Below are positions 17,910 to 27,478 of a stretch of 64,000 nucleotides of DNA, piece by piece. Made by a program: the position numbers and the translations under genes. This DNA comes from Pseudomonas gingeri (GTDB taxonomy: Bacteria; Pseudomonadota; Gammaproteobacteria; Pseudomonadales; Pseudomonadaceae), in NCBI RefSeq assembly GCF_013385635.1, contig NZ_JACAPR010000021.1:62001-126000 (forward strand), in the 5' to 3' direction. The notes beneath the pieces are model-generated. The model was not told the origin of the DNA. It searched no databases and saw only the letters and a program-made list of their open reading frames with translations. The stretch's first letter is position 1; each line of letters begins with the position of its first letter.

Positions 17910-19166
17910 ATGCCTGCTCAAAACCTCCGTCTCTCAGATCGACAGCTCAAGGGAGTCAAACCCGCGTCCAAGGATTATGTCCTCACGGACGGTGACGGTT
18001 TGCAGCTCCGAGTACGCAGCAACGGCTCGTTGTTGTGGAATTTCAACTACCGCGAACCGGTGACCAAGAAGCGCATCAACATCGGCTTCGGGACCTACCC
18101 CGAACTTTCACTGGCGAACGCACGAAAGAAGGCAGTCGAAGCACGCGAGCTGCTCGCCCAAGGCATCGATCCGAAGGTGCAGCGCAATACGTTGAATGAA
18201 GCCAAGCGCGCAGAAACGGAACACACCTTCGAGAACGTGGCCACCGCCTGGTTCGAGCTCAAGAAAGATTCGGTCACTCCGGCCTACGCCGAGGACATTT
18301 GGCGATCGCTCACGCTGCACGTGCTCCCCGACTTGAAGACGACCCCACTCGCGAAAATCACCGCGCCGATGGTGATCGAATTGCTTCGTCCGATCGAAGC
18401 GAAAGGCAGCCTGGAGACAGTCAAGCGTCTTAGTCAGCGACTCAACGAGATCATGACTTACGGCGTCAACTCCGGCCTGATCTTCGCCAACCCACTCAGC
18501 GGCATCCGGGCGGTTTTCAAGAAACCCAAGAAAGAAAACATGGCTGCACTTCCGCCCGAAGAGCTCCCCGAGCTCATGCTGGAGATCGCGAATGCCAGTA
18601 TCAAACGCACGACCCGCTGCCTGATCGAGTGGCAGTTGCACACAATGACTCGCCCTGCCGAGGCGGCGACCACTCGCTGGGCAGACATCGACTTTGAAAG
18701 GCGTGTCTGGACCATCCCTCCGGAGCGGATGAAGAAGCGCCGTCCACACAGTATCCCGTTGAGTGATCAAGCAGTCGCGTTGCTGGAGTCACTGAAGACT
18801 CACAGCGGCCATCGCGAATATGTCTTCCCGGCAGACAGAAATCCGCGCACCCACGCCAACAGCCAGACCGCCAACATGGCGTTGAAACGCATGGGCTTCC
18901 AGGACCGCTTGGTCAGCCACGGCATGCGCTCGATGGCCAGCACCATCTTGAATGAACATGGGTGGGACCCGGAACTCATTGAGGTCGCACTGGCGCATGT
19001 CGACAAGGATGAGGTGCGGAGCGCCTACAACCGAGCTGACTACATCGAACGCCGGCGACCGATGATGGCTTGGTGGAGTGAGTTCATCCAGAAAGCCGCC
19101 ACCGGTAGCCTGCTCGCCTCAGCATACGGTCAAGTCAGAGACAAGAACGTGGTGCCGATCCGCTAG
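17910..19166 (+). CDS. P4-type tyrosine integrase
   Basis: This 418-residue site-specific recombinase probably inserted the island into ssrA. It has the N-terminal arm-binding domain of P4/CP4-57 integrases (TDGDGLQLRVRSNGSLLWNFNYR), a SAM-like core-binding domain, and a catalytic domain with Arg248 (MTRPAEA), His337/Arg340 (SHGMRS), His363 (ALAHVD) and the nucleophile Tyr373 (SAYNR). All required residues are present. The ATG at 17910 has TGAGGAG six bases upstream; a start 18 bases earlier is worse. Confidence 0.95.
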   Translation: MPAQNLRLSDRQLKGVKPASKDYVLTDGDGLQLRVRSNGSLLWNFNYREPVTKKRINIGFGTYPELSLANARKKAVEARELLAQGIDPKVQRNTLNEAKRAETEHTFENVATAWFELKKDSVTPAYAEDIWRSLTLHVLPDLKTTPLAKITAPMVIELLRPIEAKGSLETVKRLSQRLNEIMTYGVNSGLIFANPLSGIRAVFKKPKKENMAALPPEELPELMLEIANASIKRTTRCLIEWQLHTMTRPAEAATTRWADIDFERRVWTIPPERMKKRRPHSIPLSDQAVALLESLKTHSGHREYVFPADRNPRTHANSQTANMALKRMGFQDRLVSHGMRSMASTILNEHGWDPELIEVALAHVDKDEVRSAYNRADYIERRRPMMAWWSEFIQKAATGSLLASAYGQVRDKNVVPIR

Positions 19167-19254
19167 CGCTATACAGATGCACTTATGCCAGCGACAACAA
19201 CTGTGCACGCAACATTCGGGGCAAGCAGCCTCGCTTATCCGCTTCTAAGCGCGG

Positions 19255-19297
19255 GTCCATCCAAACAGGGCTGCAAAGCCGCACTGTTTGGATGGAC
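19255..19297. repeat. Perfect 14-bp hairpin after the integrase gene
   Basis: GTCCATCCAAACAG (19255-19268) and its complement (19284-19297) flank a 15-base loop that can form a small inner stem (GGCT/AGCC). There is no T-run. It may end integrase transcription or protect its mRNA. Confidence 0.6.
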
Positions 19298-19663
19298 CTT
19301 ACTTTGAAGAGCTAAAAGCGACCACGTTGTCCATGATTTACCACGGAATTCCACCGGTGGATAATCGTTCTTCAAATCCACAGTGACGCTGAAATTCGAA
19401 CCTTGACCGGGTTTATCCACAGGCGTAAAACTGGCCGTGCAAGCGCTGTCGATGACAGCAACCCAGGTGACCCGAACCTTGAAGGTCACGCCGCTCTCGC
19501 GGTGGTTCTCCCCCCAAATGGCGATTCGCGTCCGGCAGCTCGCCCGATCACCTCCCCGGTGATGGATGCCTACTTCAGATCATGGCCCTCGTGCGCCAGA
19601 CAACACCTCCTACTTCGCTGCCCTGCAGCAACCTATCCGCTTGGCCGAATCTTGCGCCAACCT

Positions 19664-19698
19664 GCGCCCGTCTCTTTCTCCTGGAAAGAGACGGGCGC
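19664..19698. repeat. Perfect 15-bp hairpin
   Basis: GCGCCCGTCTCTTTC and its exact complement enclose a 5-base loop. It lies in otherwise gene-poor DNA between the two recombinase genes. It has no T-run. Confidence 0.6.
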
Positions 19699-20119
19699 TT
19701 CTAACACTGCTGCAGCCCTCATCGCACTTGGCTTTGCGGCAACTTCTCTCGTGACAATCGGCGTGACAAACGCCGATGTCACCAGCAACAGCGCTGTAGA
19801 TGATGGTGCCGCAGACCAAGGAATGGACTGCACCTGACTGACAGTCAGGCTTGCCCCGGTCATCGCATTGCTGCGTACACCTGGCTCAGGATCTCGCGGC
19901 ACTGGTCTCGTCAGCCAATGCAGCCTCCCCCCGCCCACCGGTAACGGTGCTCAGGAGGCCAGATCATGAGATGCCCTTGCTCCCGGTCGTAAGGAGTCGC
20001 CAGTCCCGCGTTAGAGGACACCCCACAGGTCGCAGGGGCCTTGATCCCTGACAACACTCAGCATTCTTGGCGGGATGACGTGGGGCGACGATCGGAGATC
20101 GAAAGATGAGGTGACTGAC

Positions 20120-21100
20120 ATGACATTGGTGGGTAGACGCGATGGCCGCAATTTCGGCTACGGCAGGCAATTGAGTTACGCAGGACTGCAGGCGCTGAAA
20201 GATATGTTCGGCGGAGGCCATTACGGCACAGTCAAAGCGCACTGTGATCGGTGGCAGGCATTCGTTAAATGGTGCCGCTCCGAACTGGGGCCCGGTATCA
20301 ATGATGCGCGGCAGATTGATCTGAAGGTGTTGGCCGACTATGCGGCGCATCTGCGCGACGTAGTTGGACGCGGTGAGCTCGCCGTCAGCACTGCACAAAA
20401 CCGGATATCCAGCGTTAACAGAACCATGGCGGCGCTTCGCGGTGATCAGTGCGTGAAGTTGCCAAGTCCGAGCAAGGCGTTGGTTATGCGGCGCACCGGG
20501 GTTCGACAGTCGGTGCCGCAAGGCCAAGACCGCGAACAGGTTAAGCAGATCGTCGACGCACTTTGCAACCATCATCAGCTACGAGCCGCTGCGATTGTTC
20601 TGTTGGCGCGAGCCACTGGCATGCGCTTGCGTGAGGCTATCTTGGCTGACCTGCCACGGTTAAGCCGTGAGGCCAACGACCTAGGGAGGATTAACATTCA
20701 AGATGGCACCAAAGGCGGCCGCGCCGGTGCCTCGGCGCCACGTTGGATTGCGGTGGACGACCATGTTCGAGGTGCACTTGGGTTTGCACGACAGGTGACG
20801 CCTGCGCGTAGCCGCAACCTGATTGCACCAGACGAAAGCTACCTGACTTTTCTGCAGGAGATCGTCCGCCCTGCGCGGGATATTCTGCATGCACTCAACC
20901 TCAAAGGCTTCCATGAGCTACGAGCGGCGTACGCATGTGAGCGCTATGAGCAAATTACCCGGCATCGCGCGCCTATCAACGGCGGTCAGTGTTGCCAGGT
21001 AGATAGGAACCTTGACCGTGAGGCCCGGAGGCAAATCAGCTATGAGCTGGGGCACGGGCGGATCGACGTGGTCGCTGCCTACATTGGAGAGCGCGCATGA
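20120..21100 (+). CDS. Tyrosine recombinase, Integrase_1-like family
   Basis: This 326-residue recombinase differs from the island's P4-type integrase. It has a SAM-like N-terminal domain (YGTVKAHCDRWQAFVKWCRSEL) and a catalytic domain with Arg169 (ATGMRLREA), Lys198, His265/Arg268 (FHELRAA), His312 (ELGHGR) and Tyr321 (VVAAYIG) near the C-terminus. The ATG at 20120 is preferred over one 45 bases upstream because the protein then starts close to the conserved domain. Its stop overlaps the next gene by 4 bases. It may serve another mobile unit inside the island. Confidence 0.85.
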   Translation: MTLVGRRDGRNFGYGRQLSYAGLQALKDMFGGGHYGTVKAHCDRWQAFVKWCRSELGPGINDARQIDLKVLADYAAHLRDVVGRGELAVSTAQNRISSVNRTMAALRGDQCVKLPSPSKALVMRRTGVRQSVPQGQDREQVKQIVDALCNHHQLRAAAIVLLARATGMRLREAILADLPRLSREANDLGRINIQDGTKGGRAGASAPRWIAVDDHVRGALGFARQVTPARSRNLIAPDESYLTFLQEIVRPARDILHALNLKGFHELRAAYACERYEQITRHRAPINGGQCCQVDRNLDREARRQISYELGHGRIDVVAAYIGERA

Positions 21101-21363
21101 GCAAGTCATTCGACATGGAGCTGTTTTTGTCTGCGGTGTTGACGGGCTCGCACGCAACTCGACAACGCCATGTACGACAGGCGAAAATCATCCAGGCTGA
21201 GATTGCAGAGCGCTGGCAGCGAGAAACGCCTTGGGCTTGGCAGCGGAAGCATGTGATTTGGTTCCTCGAAAAACGCCTAGCCCGACGCAGCAACGCAACG
21301 CGGTATTACTACCTCCTAACCCTGCGACTGCTCGCTCGTCGCTTAGAAAAGTCATGGGTATGA
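21097..21363 (+). CDS. Small basic protein coupled to the recombinase
   Basis: This 88-residue protein overlaps the recombinase stop by ATGA, so it is translationally coupled. It is basic and helical, with Trp-rich (RWQRETPWAWQRKHVIWFLEKRL) and Arg-rich (RRSNATRYYYLLTLRLLARRLEKSW) segments, which would suit DNA binding or a recombination accessory factor. No named family is recognised. Confidence 0.7.
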   Translation: MSKSFDMELFLSAVLTGSHATRQRHVRQAKIIQAEIAERWQRETPWAWQRKHVIWFLEKRLARRSNATRYYYLLTLRLLARRLEKSWV

Positions 21364-21469
21364 ATATCGCAGGCAACGCGTTGAGATCAGCAATTTGGCT
21401 CACTAAGGCAAAGCGCAGTCGCTGAGCTACTACGTTGGACTAAGCCTCTCATCAGGAATAGAAAGAGCC

Positions 21470-22405
21470 ATGTCAGTCCCGACCTACGACCAGTTCATTG
21501 AGCCCATCCTACGTTTTCTCGCCACACATCCTGACGGTTCCACCGCGAGCGAGGCTCACGAAGCCGCCGCCATGACTCTTGGCCTGAGCGAGTCACAGCG
21601 GCAGGAGACCATCGCAAGTGGCCAGGCCACCTACAAGAATCGATCAGGCTGGGCGCATGATCGGCTAAAGCGTGCTGGCTACTCCAGCAGCGCCAAGCGT
21701 GGCTATTGGCAGCTGACCGACACCGGCCGCGCGTTTGCCCAAGCCAACCCGAACCCGTTGAGCCCAGAGCAAGTCGAGCACCTAGCTGTGAACTTCATGA
21801 GCGTGAAGCTGAAGACAGCGCCGGATGCCGCCTCGCTGGATGGAAGCAGCGACACGTCAGAGCCTGTTGCCAAGACCGACCTCGCCACTAGCAGCCCGCA
21901 GGAGCGCCTAAATCAAGCCATCCTCGAGCTGCGCACCAGCGTCGCGGGTGACTTGCTGGACAACTTGCTGCAAGCCAGCCCGACGCGCTTCGAGCACATT
22001 GTTCTCGACGTGCTGCACAGTCTGGGCTACGGCGCGAACCGGCAGGCTCTGCAACAAGTCGGCGGCAGTGGCGACGGCGGCATCGACGGCGTGATCTCGT
22101 TGGACGCACTGGGGCTGGAAAAGGTTTACGTGCAGGCCAAGCGCTGGCAGAACACCGTCGGGCGTCCTGACCTGCAAGCGTTTTATGGCGCCCTGGCCGG
22201 GCAGAAAGCCAAACGCGGTGTATTCATCACCACCTCCGGCTTCACCGCCCAGGCAGTTGATTTCGCGCGCTCGGTCGAGGGACTGGTACTGGTCGACGGT
22301 AAACGCCTGGTAAACCTGATGCTCGACCACGAGGTGGGTGTCAGCTCGCAGCTTTACAAAGTGCCCAGGCTCGACAGTGACTACTTCGACGAATCGCTCG
22401 GCTGA
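21470..22405 (+). CDS. mrr: Mrr-type restriction endonuclease
   Basis: This is probably a modification-dependent (type IV) restriction enzyme that cleaves methylated foreign DNA. The 311 residues have an N-terminal winged-helix domain (about 1-95, GWAHDRLKRAGYSSSAKRGYWQLTDTG) and a C-terminal PD-(D/E)xK Mrr_cat domain with GDGGIDG (Asp206) and the QAK motif (222-224), followed by FITTSGFT. The length is that of E. coli Mrr. A spaced AGAAAGAG sequence precedes the ATG. Confidence 0.93.
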   Translation: MSVPTYDQFIEPILRFLATHPDGSTASEAHEAAAMTLGLSESQRQETIASGQATYKNRSGWAHDRLKRAGYSSSAKRGYWQLTDTGRAFAQANPNPLSPEQVEHLAVNFMSVKLKTAPDAASLDGSSDTSEPVAKTDLATSSPQERLNQAILELRTSVAGDLLDNLLQASPTRFEHIVLDVLHSLGYGANRQALQQVGGSGDGGIDGVISLDALGLEKVYVQAKRWQNTVGRPDLQAFYGALAGQKAKRGVFITTSGFTAQAVDFARSVEGLVLVDGKRLVNLMLDHEVGVSSQLYKVPRLDSDYFDESLG

Positions 22406-22513
22406 GCCGACGCTCGACAGCCCAATTCCATTTCGCCACTATGGCCTCGACAAGCTCGCAGGCCGTCGGCGCCCTGCGCCTTTCGAACGCCCATCCAATG
22501 CCAGTGAGGCCCT

Positions 22514-22618
22514 ATGAACGCCCGAGAAGCCAACCTCATCGCCAAACGCTACCAAGCACGTAAACAAGCGTTCGACGATTTGCACGCGCTATTGCTGCCT
22601 TTCTTCCGCCACACTTAA
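22514..22618 (+). CDS. Very small reading frame after mrr
   Basis: A 34-residue basic peptide (MNAREANLIAKRYQARKQ...) is preceded by GAGG. It is not recognised. It may be a real small protein or the remnant of a larger gene. It lies in the gap where the convergent HNH gene ends. Confidence 0.35.
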   Translation: MNAREANLIAKRYQARKQAFDDLHALLLPFFRHT

Positions 22619-22684
22619 GCGCCACACAGCACCGCTAAACAAATCACGCCTGCTATAGCGCACGCAAGAATTCTAAACTTGGAG

Positions 22685-23788
22685 TTAATTGACTAGTGCC
22701 AACTCAGAGTGCCAAGCAGCTAACCGCGTTGGCTCCTGCAAGGCAGCAGCCAGCGCTTGATACACTTCGTAATGAGGCTCACCGACGGCAAGGTTAATCT
22801 GCCACTGCTCGACGTAAGACTGAATTTCAACTGGGGTGTGGCGAGCTTGTGCGCTTTGTAGCCGACGCTTTTCCGTACGTATCAATACATCCTGATGCTT
22901 GGCATATTCCGCCTTGAATTCACGCGACCACCGGCTGGTTAGATTGAGTAGCGCGTCTAGCTTGTCAGCTTTTGGCTGATCAGCAGGAGTGGTGGCGGAG
23001 CAACGCACAGATAGCTCAGGTAGCACGTACCCGAGCTGCAAAACCCCATTCCCAGGACGAAAATATGGGTGAAACCAATCAGTAAAGCTGCCAGTGGAAT
23101 GCACTGGTTTGTCGCCCTTATTCGGAGCCTCGTTGCAAGTGCTGCAGATTAATTGCAGGTTGTCCTCACATATGCTGAGTAGCGGAAACGCGCTCTTGAT
23201 GATCCAGTGGTCGACGTGCGGTGTGTCGCCAAGCGGGCCGCCGCACAACACACAAATCTCACGTGCATAGGGGGCAGGGTTAAGCCGGTGCGCATTGCGG
23301 AAAGCGCTTACATAGTCGGCATAGTTCACGCCACCTGCAGCAGTGGGTGCGCCATTGGGAAAATAGGGCAAACCACTCCTAAACCCCTTTTTGTAAAAAC
23401 TTTCCATCAGGGTTTTGAACGCAAGCCAGTCAGACTTACTCGCAATTGGGCGATTGATTGGCCACGGGGTGGGCGCTGGCTGAAACTGCGTTGCAAGCGC
23501 CGTGACAGTCTGTATCCAAGCGACCAACGCTACCTTCAGGACTGGCGGCATAGCCGCCACAGTTTGTGCCCGGCTCAACAGCGATTGGCCTGCTTCAACG
23601 CACTGGAGAAAGTCCCATAACCAATCCGCCTCAATCGCGCTGGCCAGAACCGGAGGTTGTAACGCCTGATGACTAATGTGAGCGCCTGTGGTCGTAGGAT
23701 CACACAGCCACAGCGCAAAGCGCTGCATCAACCGCTGGCAAGCGGCCAGCGCGGGAGAACATGAAACACGATAGATTGGTTTAATCAT
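22685..23788 (-). CDS. HNH endonuclease-domain protein, last gene of the restriction operon
   Basis: This 367-residue protein has an HNH-type zinc-binding nuclease core: Cys179-x2-Cys182, HVDHW (His191, Asp193, His194), Asn210, and Cys215-x2-Cys218-Asn. About 175 residues before and 150 after are not recognised. The start at 23786-23788 overlaps the end of the ATPase gene by 8 bases, so the two are coupled. ATPase plus HNH pairs also make up the Septu (PtuAB) defence system, but similarity to PtuB beyond the HNH core is not evident. It is probably an effector linked to the type I system. Confidence 0.85.
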   Translation of the reverse strand: MIKPIYRVSCSPALAACQRLMQRFALWLCDPTTTGAHISHQALQPPVLASAIEADWLWDFLQCVEAGQSLLSRAQTVAAMPPVLKVALVAWIQTVTALATQFQPAPTPWPINRPIASKSDWLAFKTLMESFYKKGFRSGLPYFPNGAPTAAGGVNYADYVSAFRNAHRLNPAPYAREICVLCGGPLGDTPHVDHWIIKSAFPLLSICEDNLQLICSTCNEAPNKGDKPVHSTGSFTDWFHPYFRPGNGVLQLGYVLPELSVRCSATTPADQPKADKLDALLNLTSRWSREFKAEYAKHQDVLIRTEKRRLQSAQARHTPVEIQSYVEQWQINLAVGEPHYEVYQALAAALQEPTRLAAWHSELALVN

Positions 23789-25544
23789 TTTTACCCCGCC
23801 AGCTGTTAAGCAGGGTACGCAACTCACTGCGATAGAAGCCCGAACCCATCCGGAGAATTAGATGCTCCAAATCTGCCATTTCAGCAGGTGTTCCGGTGGC
23901 TTGCCGAAGCTTGCTTTCAATAAATTCTTGGGCACGTTTGCCAATACTGTCATCGGCACCGAATACTGTCATCATCAACGCGCTCGGGTCGGTGGCGAAC
24001 GTCGGCTCGTCCACGCTGCGCACGGAAGAGCCTTCCGAAGTTTTTTTCACCATCACGATCTCGTTGTTGAACACATCAGAGAGCACGATGGCAGAGTGAG
24101 TTGAAATTAATACGTCGTTTGCGGTATCGCCAATTGCGTCATCAATGATGTCAACAATCTCACGCTTCCATTTGTCGTTGAAATGGGTTTCTGGCTCATC
24201 GAGCAATAGCAGCGCATCCTGCTGCCCTTTTAACAGGTGAAACAATGCCATCCTGCCAAGGAACATCTGCTCACCGTCTGACATTTCTTCATATCGAAGC
24301 ACACCGACATCACTTGCGGTGGCGCTCGATATCGCATCTGGCGCTGGCGCTCGGCGCATCCGTAGTTGCACATCCTCAAAAAGCTCAGCGTCTCTCAGCG
24401 TCAGCAATCGCTCAAACAATTTGAAAGGTGTAGTCGACTCACCGCCGAGCAAATGCAGGAGGGCTTGTCGCTGCGTTTTACAAATGTTTAGATCGTCGTC
24501 ACCCGTTTGCACGGGGAGCGTCCGCGCATCGAACTGCCCGCCCATATCGAAGATCACGGTTCGTCGCAGTTCAGTAGGGTGCGGCTCGGCTATTACCTCC
24601 CCTGCGCATAGCCACCACTTTAACGACAAATCCTGAATTTCCTGTCCCCACTCCTTCGGCAGAAAGCGTCCCCGAAACGCGATGGTCACAAGATGGTCAC
24701 ACGCACCATCCGCCAGCAGTTTTGCGAACCCGTCGGTTTGCTTACTTTCATTGTGAGAGTCAACCGCAGGTCGCGAGCGTGACAACACGACAACGAGTAA
24801 CGCGCACTTCAATAGCGTCGCGTCTAGCAGTATGGGTCGCCCAGCGCTGTTGATGCGCCTCTCACGCTCAATATCATCCGCCTCAAGCGACGCGCCATCT
24901 TCCGCGTTATTTTTTGCAGACGAAAGCGCTCGCTCAAGCGCCATAGTCCATCCTGGTGGGCGCTCATCATTTACTTCTTGGCTGTTCACCTCGGCAGCAG
25001 ACACACCATCTTGATTGCGCCCCCAGACAGAACGCCAGGGGCGAATGTCACCCGTGGTGTACGCCAGCACGGCCGAAGGCATTGCAATCCCAGGCGACTG
25101 GGGCCACGTGCCAGGTAGTACGAACGGCTCTAGTTCATACTGTGAAAACATCTCGGGGTCCCCCATATCGGCCGCGCGAATGCGCATCACAGCAGCGTCA
25201 AATGCCTCCACGCTCGTATCGTCTGGCCAATAAAAGCCCTCTCTCATCCAGATGCTCGCTTCGGACTTTCTGCCAAAGCAATCGACTAAAAATGTTCGAT
25301 GACCTTTCTCGCCGCGCTTCCCCAGTTCGTAGACCAGGCTCACAGGAAACGGCGGTAGGCGTTCGTCGGCTAAAGCGAGGAACACCTCCGCCACCGCACG
25401 TAAGAGGTTCGACTTTCCACTACCGTTGAGTCCGATCACGAAACGTATTGCGCAATCGCGCCCGAGCGGCGAGCCGCTGGCGAATCGCACTCGGAGCTCA
25501 GATATCGGCGGATAGTTTCGCAAGTGCAAGTATCGAAGTCGCAC
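23781..25544 (-). CDS. AAA (SMC/OLD-like) ATPase associated with a type I restriction system
   Basis: This 587-residue ATPase has Walker A GLNGSGKSN (38-46), an insertion with helical and variable parts (about 100-400), an ABC-like signature MSDGEQMFLGR (421-431), Walker B ALLLLDEPETH (444-454) and an H-loop STHS (481-484). This pattern fits the 'restriction system-associated AAA family ATPase' group seen next to hsd genes. The start is a GTG at 25542-25544 that shares its first base with the hsdS stop (TAGTG). It probably senses or gates the HNH protein encoded next. Confidence 0.88.
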   Translation of the reverse strand: MRLRYLHLRNYPPISELRVRFASGSPLGRDCAIRFVIGLNGSGKSNLLRAVAEVFLALADERLPPFPVSLVYELGKRGEKGHRTFLVDCFGRKSEASIWMREGFYWPDDTSVEAFDAAVMRIRAADMGDPEMFSQYELEPFVLPGTWPQSPGIAMPSAVLAYTTGDIRPWRSVWGRNQDGVSAAEVNSQEVNDERPPGWTMALERALSSAKNNAEDGASLEADDIERERRINSAGRPILLDATLLKCALLVVVLSRSRPAVDSHNESKQTDGFAKLLADGACDHLVTIAFRGRFLPKEWGQEIQDLSLKWWLCAGEVIAEPHPTELRRTVIFDMGGQFDARTLPVQTGDDDLNICKTQRQALLHLLGGESTTPFKLFERLLTLRDAELFEDVQLRMRRAPAPDAISSATASDVGVLRYEEMSDGEQMFLGRMALFHLLKGQQDALLLLDEPETHFNDKWKREIVDIIDDAIGDTANDVLISTHSAIVLSDVFNNEIVMVKKTSEGSSVRSVDEPTFATDPSALMMTVFGADDSIGKRAQEFIESKLRQATGTPAEMADLEHLILRMGSGFYRSELRTLLNSWRGKND

Positions 25545-27478
25545 TATGCAATCTCCTCCACGGTCACCAAACTCGGCGCGACACCCAATCGCTTCGCGAG
25601 ATCATCGCGTAGCGCATTAAGGTCAGCATAATGACGGCCCTGATCGATCCAATCAGTTCGCGAGTGACCATAGTCGTCTTCGAGCTGTGTGACCTGAAAC
25701 ATTTCGTCAGCGCCCGCCCGCGCGGACGTTTCACGGTCAAGGGACGCTCGAAAATGGTAGGACACGTCGGCCTCATCACCAAAGCGCGACATGCGCTTCA
25801 ATGCAGAGATGTCGTCCAAACGCGTGCGCTCGTCTTCCCGCAGCGGACGAAACGCCTTATGAAACGTGTCGCTGTTGGTTGCGACGTCGCGGCGAAGAAT
25901 GCTGACCTGAGCAATCAACCCCAAATCAGCCAGTACACCGAGAGCGCGGCCGACTTGGTTCGGTGACCACTCCAACCCGCCAAGTGCATCGCGAACTGCA
26001 TCGCTATCGCAGAACGCCGCGAAGTCAGAAGTATCCTCGGTGAACACAGGATGAAACTCATACCTGCTAAACCCCTTCAGGACGCGGCGCTGGAATTCGC
26101 TGAGCTCGGCGAGTAGCCAATGGCGCGTGGGGCGCACTGTGATATCGGCTTGTGCAAGGAAGCTGGTTTTGGCGGCACCAGTCAGAGAGACCTTTGCTCC
26201 GTGTTTTCGTAGTAGCGCATCACGAACCTTGCCAGCCTCGACGATTTCGTCCGTATGAAGTGCTCGCCATTGGGCAGTCAACTCTCCAATCAAGGCTCTC
26301 TGAGTAATGATCTCCTGCAATTCAGAATACAACTCCAGCTTGCTAAGCATCTGTGCTCGCAGTAGCTCAATTTTACGCACAAACTTAGCGAACGCCTCTT
26401 GAAGAAGCAGTGGTGGAAGCGGCACTGTTATTCGCCCCAAGCCTGTCGGGCTTACGTTCGCCATGCTGACAGCCTGTTTGGCCGAATTCAAAAGACGATA
26501 TTTCCCGTAGGCACTGTTTAAAGTCGCCCAGAGGTATTCCGGCAGCATTTCTGGCTTTAAGCGAAAGCGTACGAGGTAAGAAGCAAAGCTGTATGTGCCG
26601 GCAACAGGGCGCCAAACAGCACATTTACCGACCAGCTCCTTGGAGTTCGTCCGGTTGAACAGAAGGTCTCCATCTCGCAACTCGGTAGAACTGATGTCTT
26701 TTTTCGACAGACTGGCGTACTTGAGGTTTGACAGGTCTATCCAGCCACTGGTGGTGATGCTATTCATACGCAACACCGCGTGCGTTCCAGTCTCACCCAT
26801 GGCTTCGGATACTCCGTACTGGGAGTCCGCCACGTAGTCGCTAATTCGAACGGGATCAATCAAACCATCAGCAGTGAACCATTTACCAAAGTACTCCCAG
26901 TAAGCCGTCCGAACTAGGTGGTCAAATTGATCGCTGATGGATTTCTTGGCCTTAGCCACTACCTCCGTCTGCCGCAGCACGTCGACGATTCGCTTCTGCT
27001 CGGGGAGTGTAGGAAGCGGGATCTTCACTCGAGAGAGGAAGTCAGGCGGTACCCGCTGCAAGCCTCCTGTTCCCACAAACGCAGCTGCGGCCCGATCACG
27101 AAAGGCTTTCTGCCGAATAAAACTGAAAACATATTCAGGAAGTACGACACTGGTCGGGCGTAGTACATGAAACTCTGTGGACCCAAAGCCCAATCCATTT
27201 TCAAGATCGCGTGCGACTGCGGCTTTCCCGTTTTCCATACAGGGCGTAACTTTCGCAAATAGCACGTCGCGCTCACGAAAACTCGTATAACCCTTGGCAA
27301 CCTCTGTAAACGAACGGGTTTCTGGCTTGCTGATAACACCGCTATCTTCATCGACAGCGGACATAGGCACAAAAGTGACGGTGGTACCGTCATTGGGTCG
27401 ATCTTCGGCAAGTAGCCGAGGGTTGAGCTCGCAAACATCTGTTAGTCGAGCTTGCTCCCACGTTTCAGGCAAACTCAT
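25544..27478 (-). CDS. hsdS: Type I restriction specificity subunit HsdS with C-terminal extension
   Basis: This subunit recognises the DNA target for the HsdM/HsdR complex. The 644 residues contain two target-recognition domains (about 1-160 and 215-365), each followed by a conserved helix (LPEQKRIVDVLRQTEVVAKAK and the KIELLRAQMLSKLELYSEL region). Typical HsdS is 400-450 residues, so about 220 C-terminal residues are extra; that part is helical and charged, possibly with a winged-helix element (WSPNQVGRALGVLADLGLIAQ). It overlaps hsdM by ATGA and the ATPase gene by one base. Confidence 0.92.
   Translation of the reverse strand: MSLPETWEQARLTDVCELNPRLLAEDRPNDGTTVTFVPMSAVDEDSGVISKPETRSFTEVAKGYTSFRERDVLFAKVTPCMENGKAAVARDLENGLGFGSTEFHVLRPTSVVLPEYVFSFIRQKAFRDRAAAAFVGTGGLQRVPPDFLSRVKIPLPTLPEQKRIVDVLRQTEVVAKAKKSISDQFDHLVRTAYWEYFGKWFTADGLIDPVRISDYVADSQYGVSEAMGETGTHAVLRMNSITTSGWIDLSNLKYASLSKKDISSTELRDGDLLFNRTNSKELVGKCAVWRPVAGTYSFASYLVRFRLKPEMLPEYLWATLNSAYGKYRLLNSAKQAVSMANVSPTGLGRITVPLPPLLLQEAFAKFVRKIELLRAQMLSKLELYSELQEIITQRALIGELTAQWRALHTDEIVEAGKVRDALLRKHGAKVSLTGAAKTSFLAQADITVRPTRHWLLAELSEFQRRVLKGFSRYEFHPVFTEDTSDFAAFCDSDAVRDALGGLEWSPNQVGRALGVLADLGLIAQVSILRRDVATNSDTFHKAFRPLREDERTRLDDISALKRMSRFGDEADVSYHFRASLDRETSARAGADEMFQVTQLEDDYGHSRTDWIDQGRHYADLNALRDDLAKRLGVAPSLVTVEEIA

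Larger units (their letters stand above)
19167..20119. other. Gene-poor stretch with two strong hairpins
   Basis: I see no convincing gene here. Several 60-140 codon frames exist on both strands but none has a recognisable domain or good ribosome site. On the minus strand, frames at about 19633-19938 and 19235-19489 could be remains of one decayed gene. The stretch contains the perfect hairpins at 19255-19297 and 19664-19698. Confidence 0.5.

Noticed and set aside
22685..25544. Naming the ATPase/HNH pair as a Septu (PtuAB) system
   Set aside because: The two-gene architecture is similar, but the HNH protein is longer and the genes are fused by overlap to an hsd operon; similarity beyond the motifs cannot be judged here.
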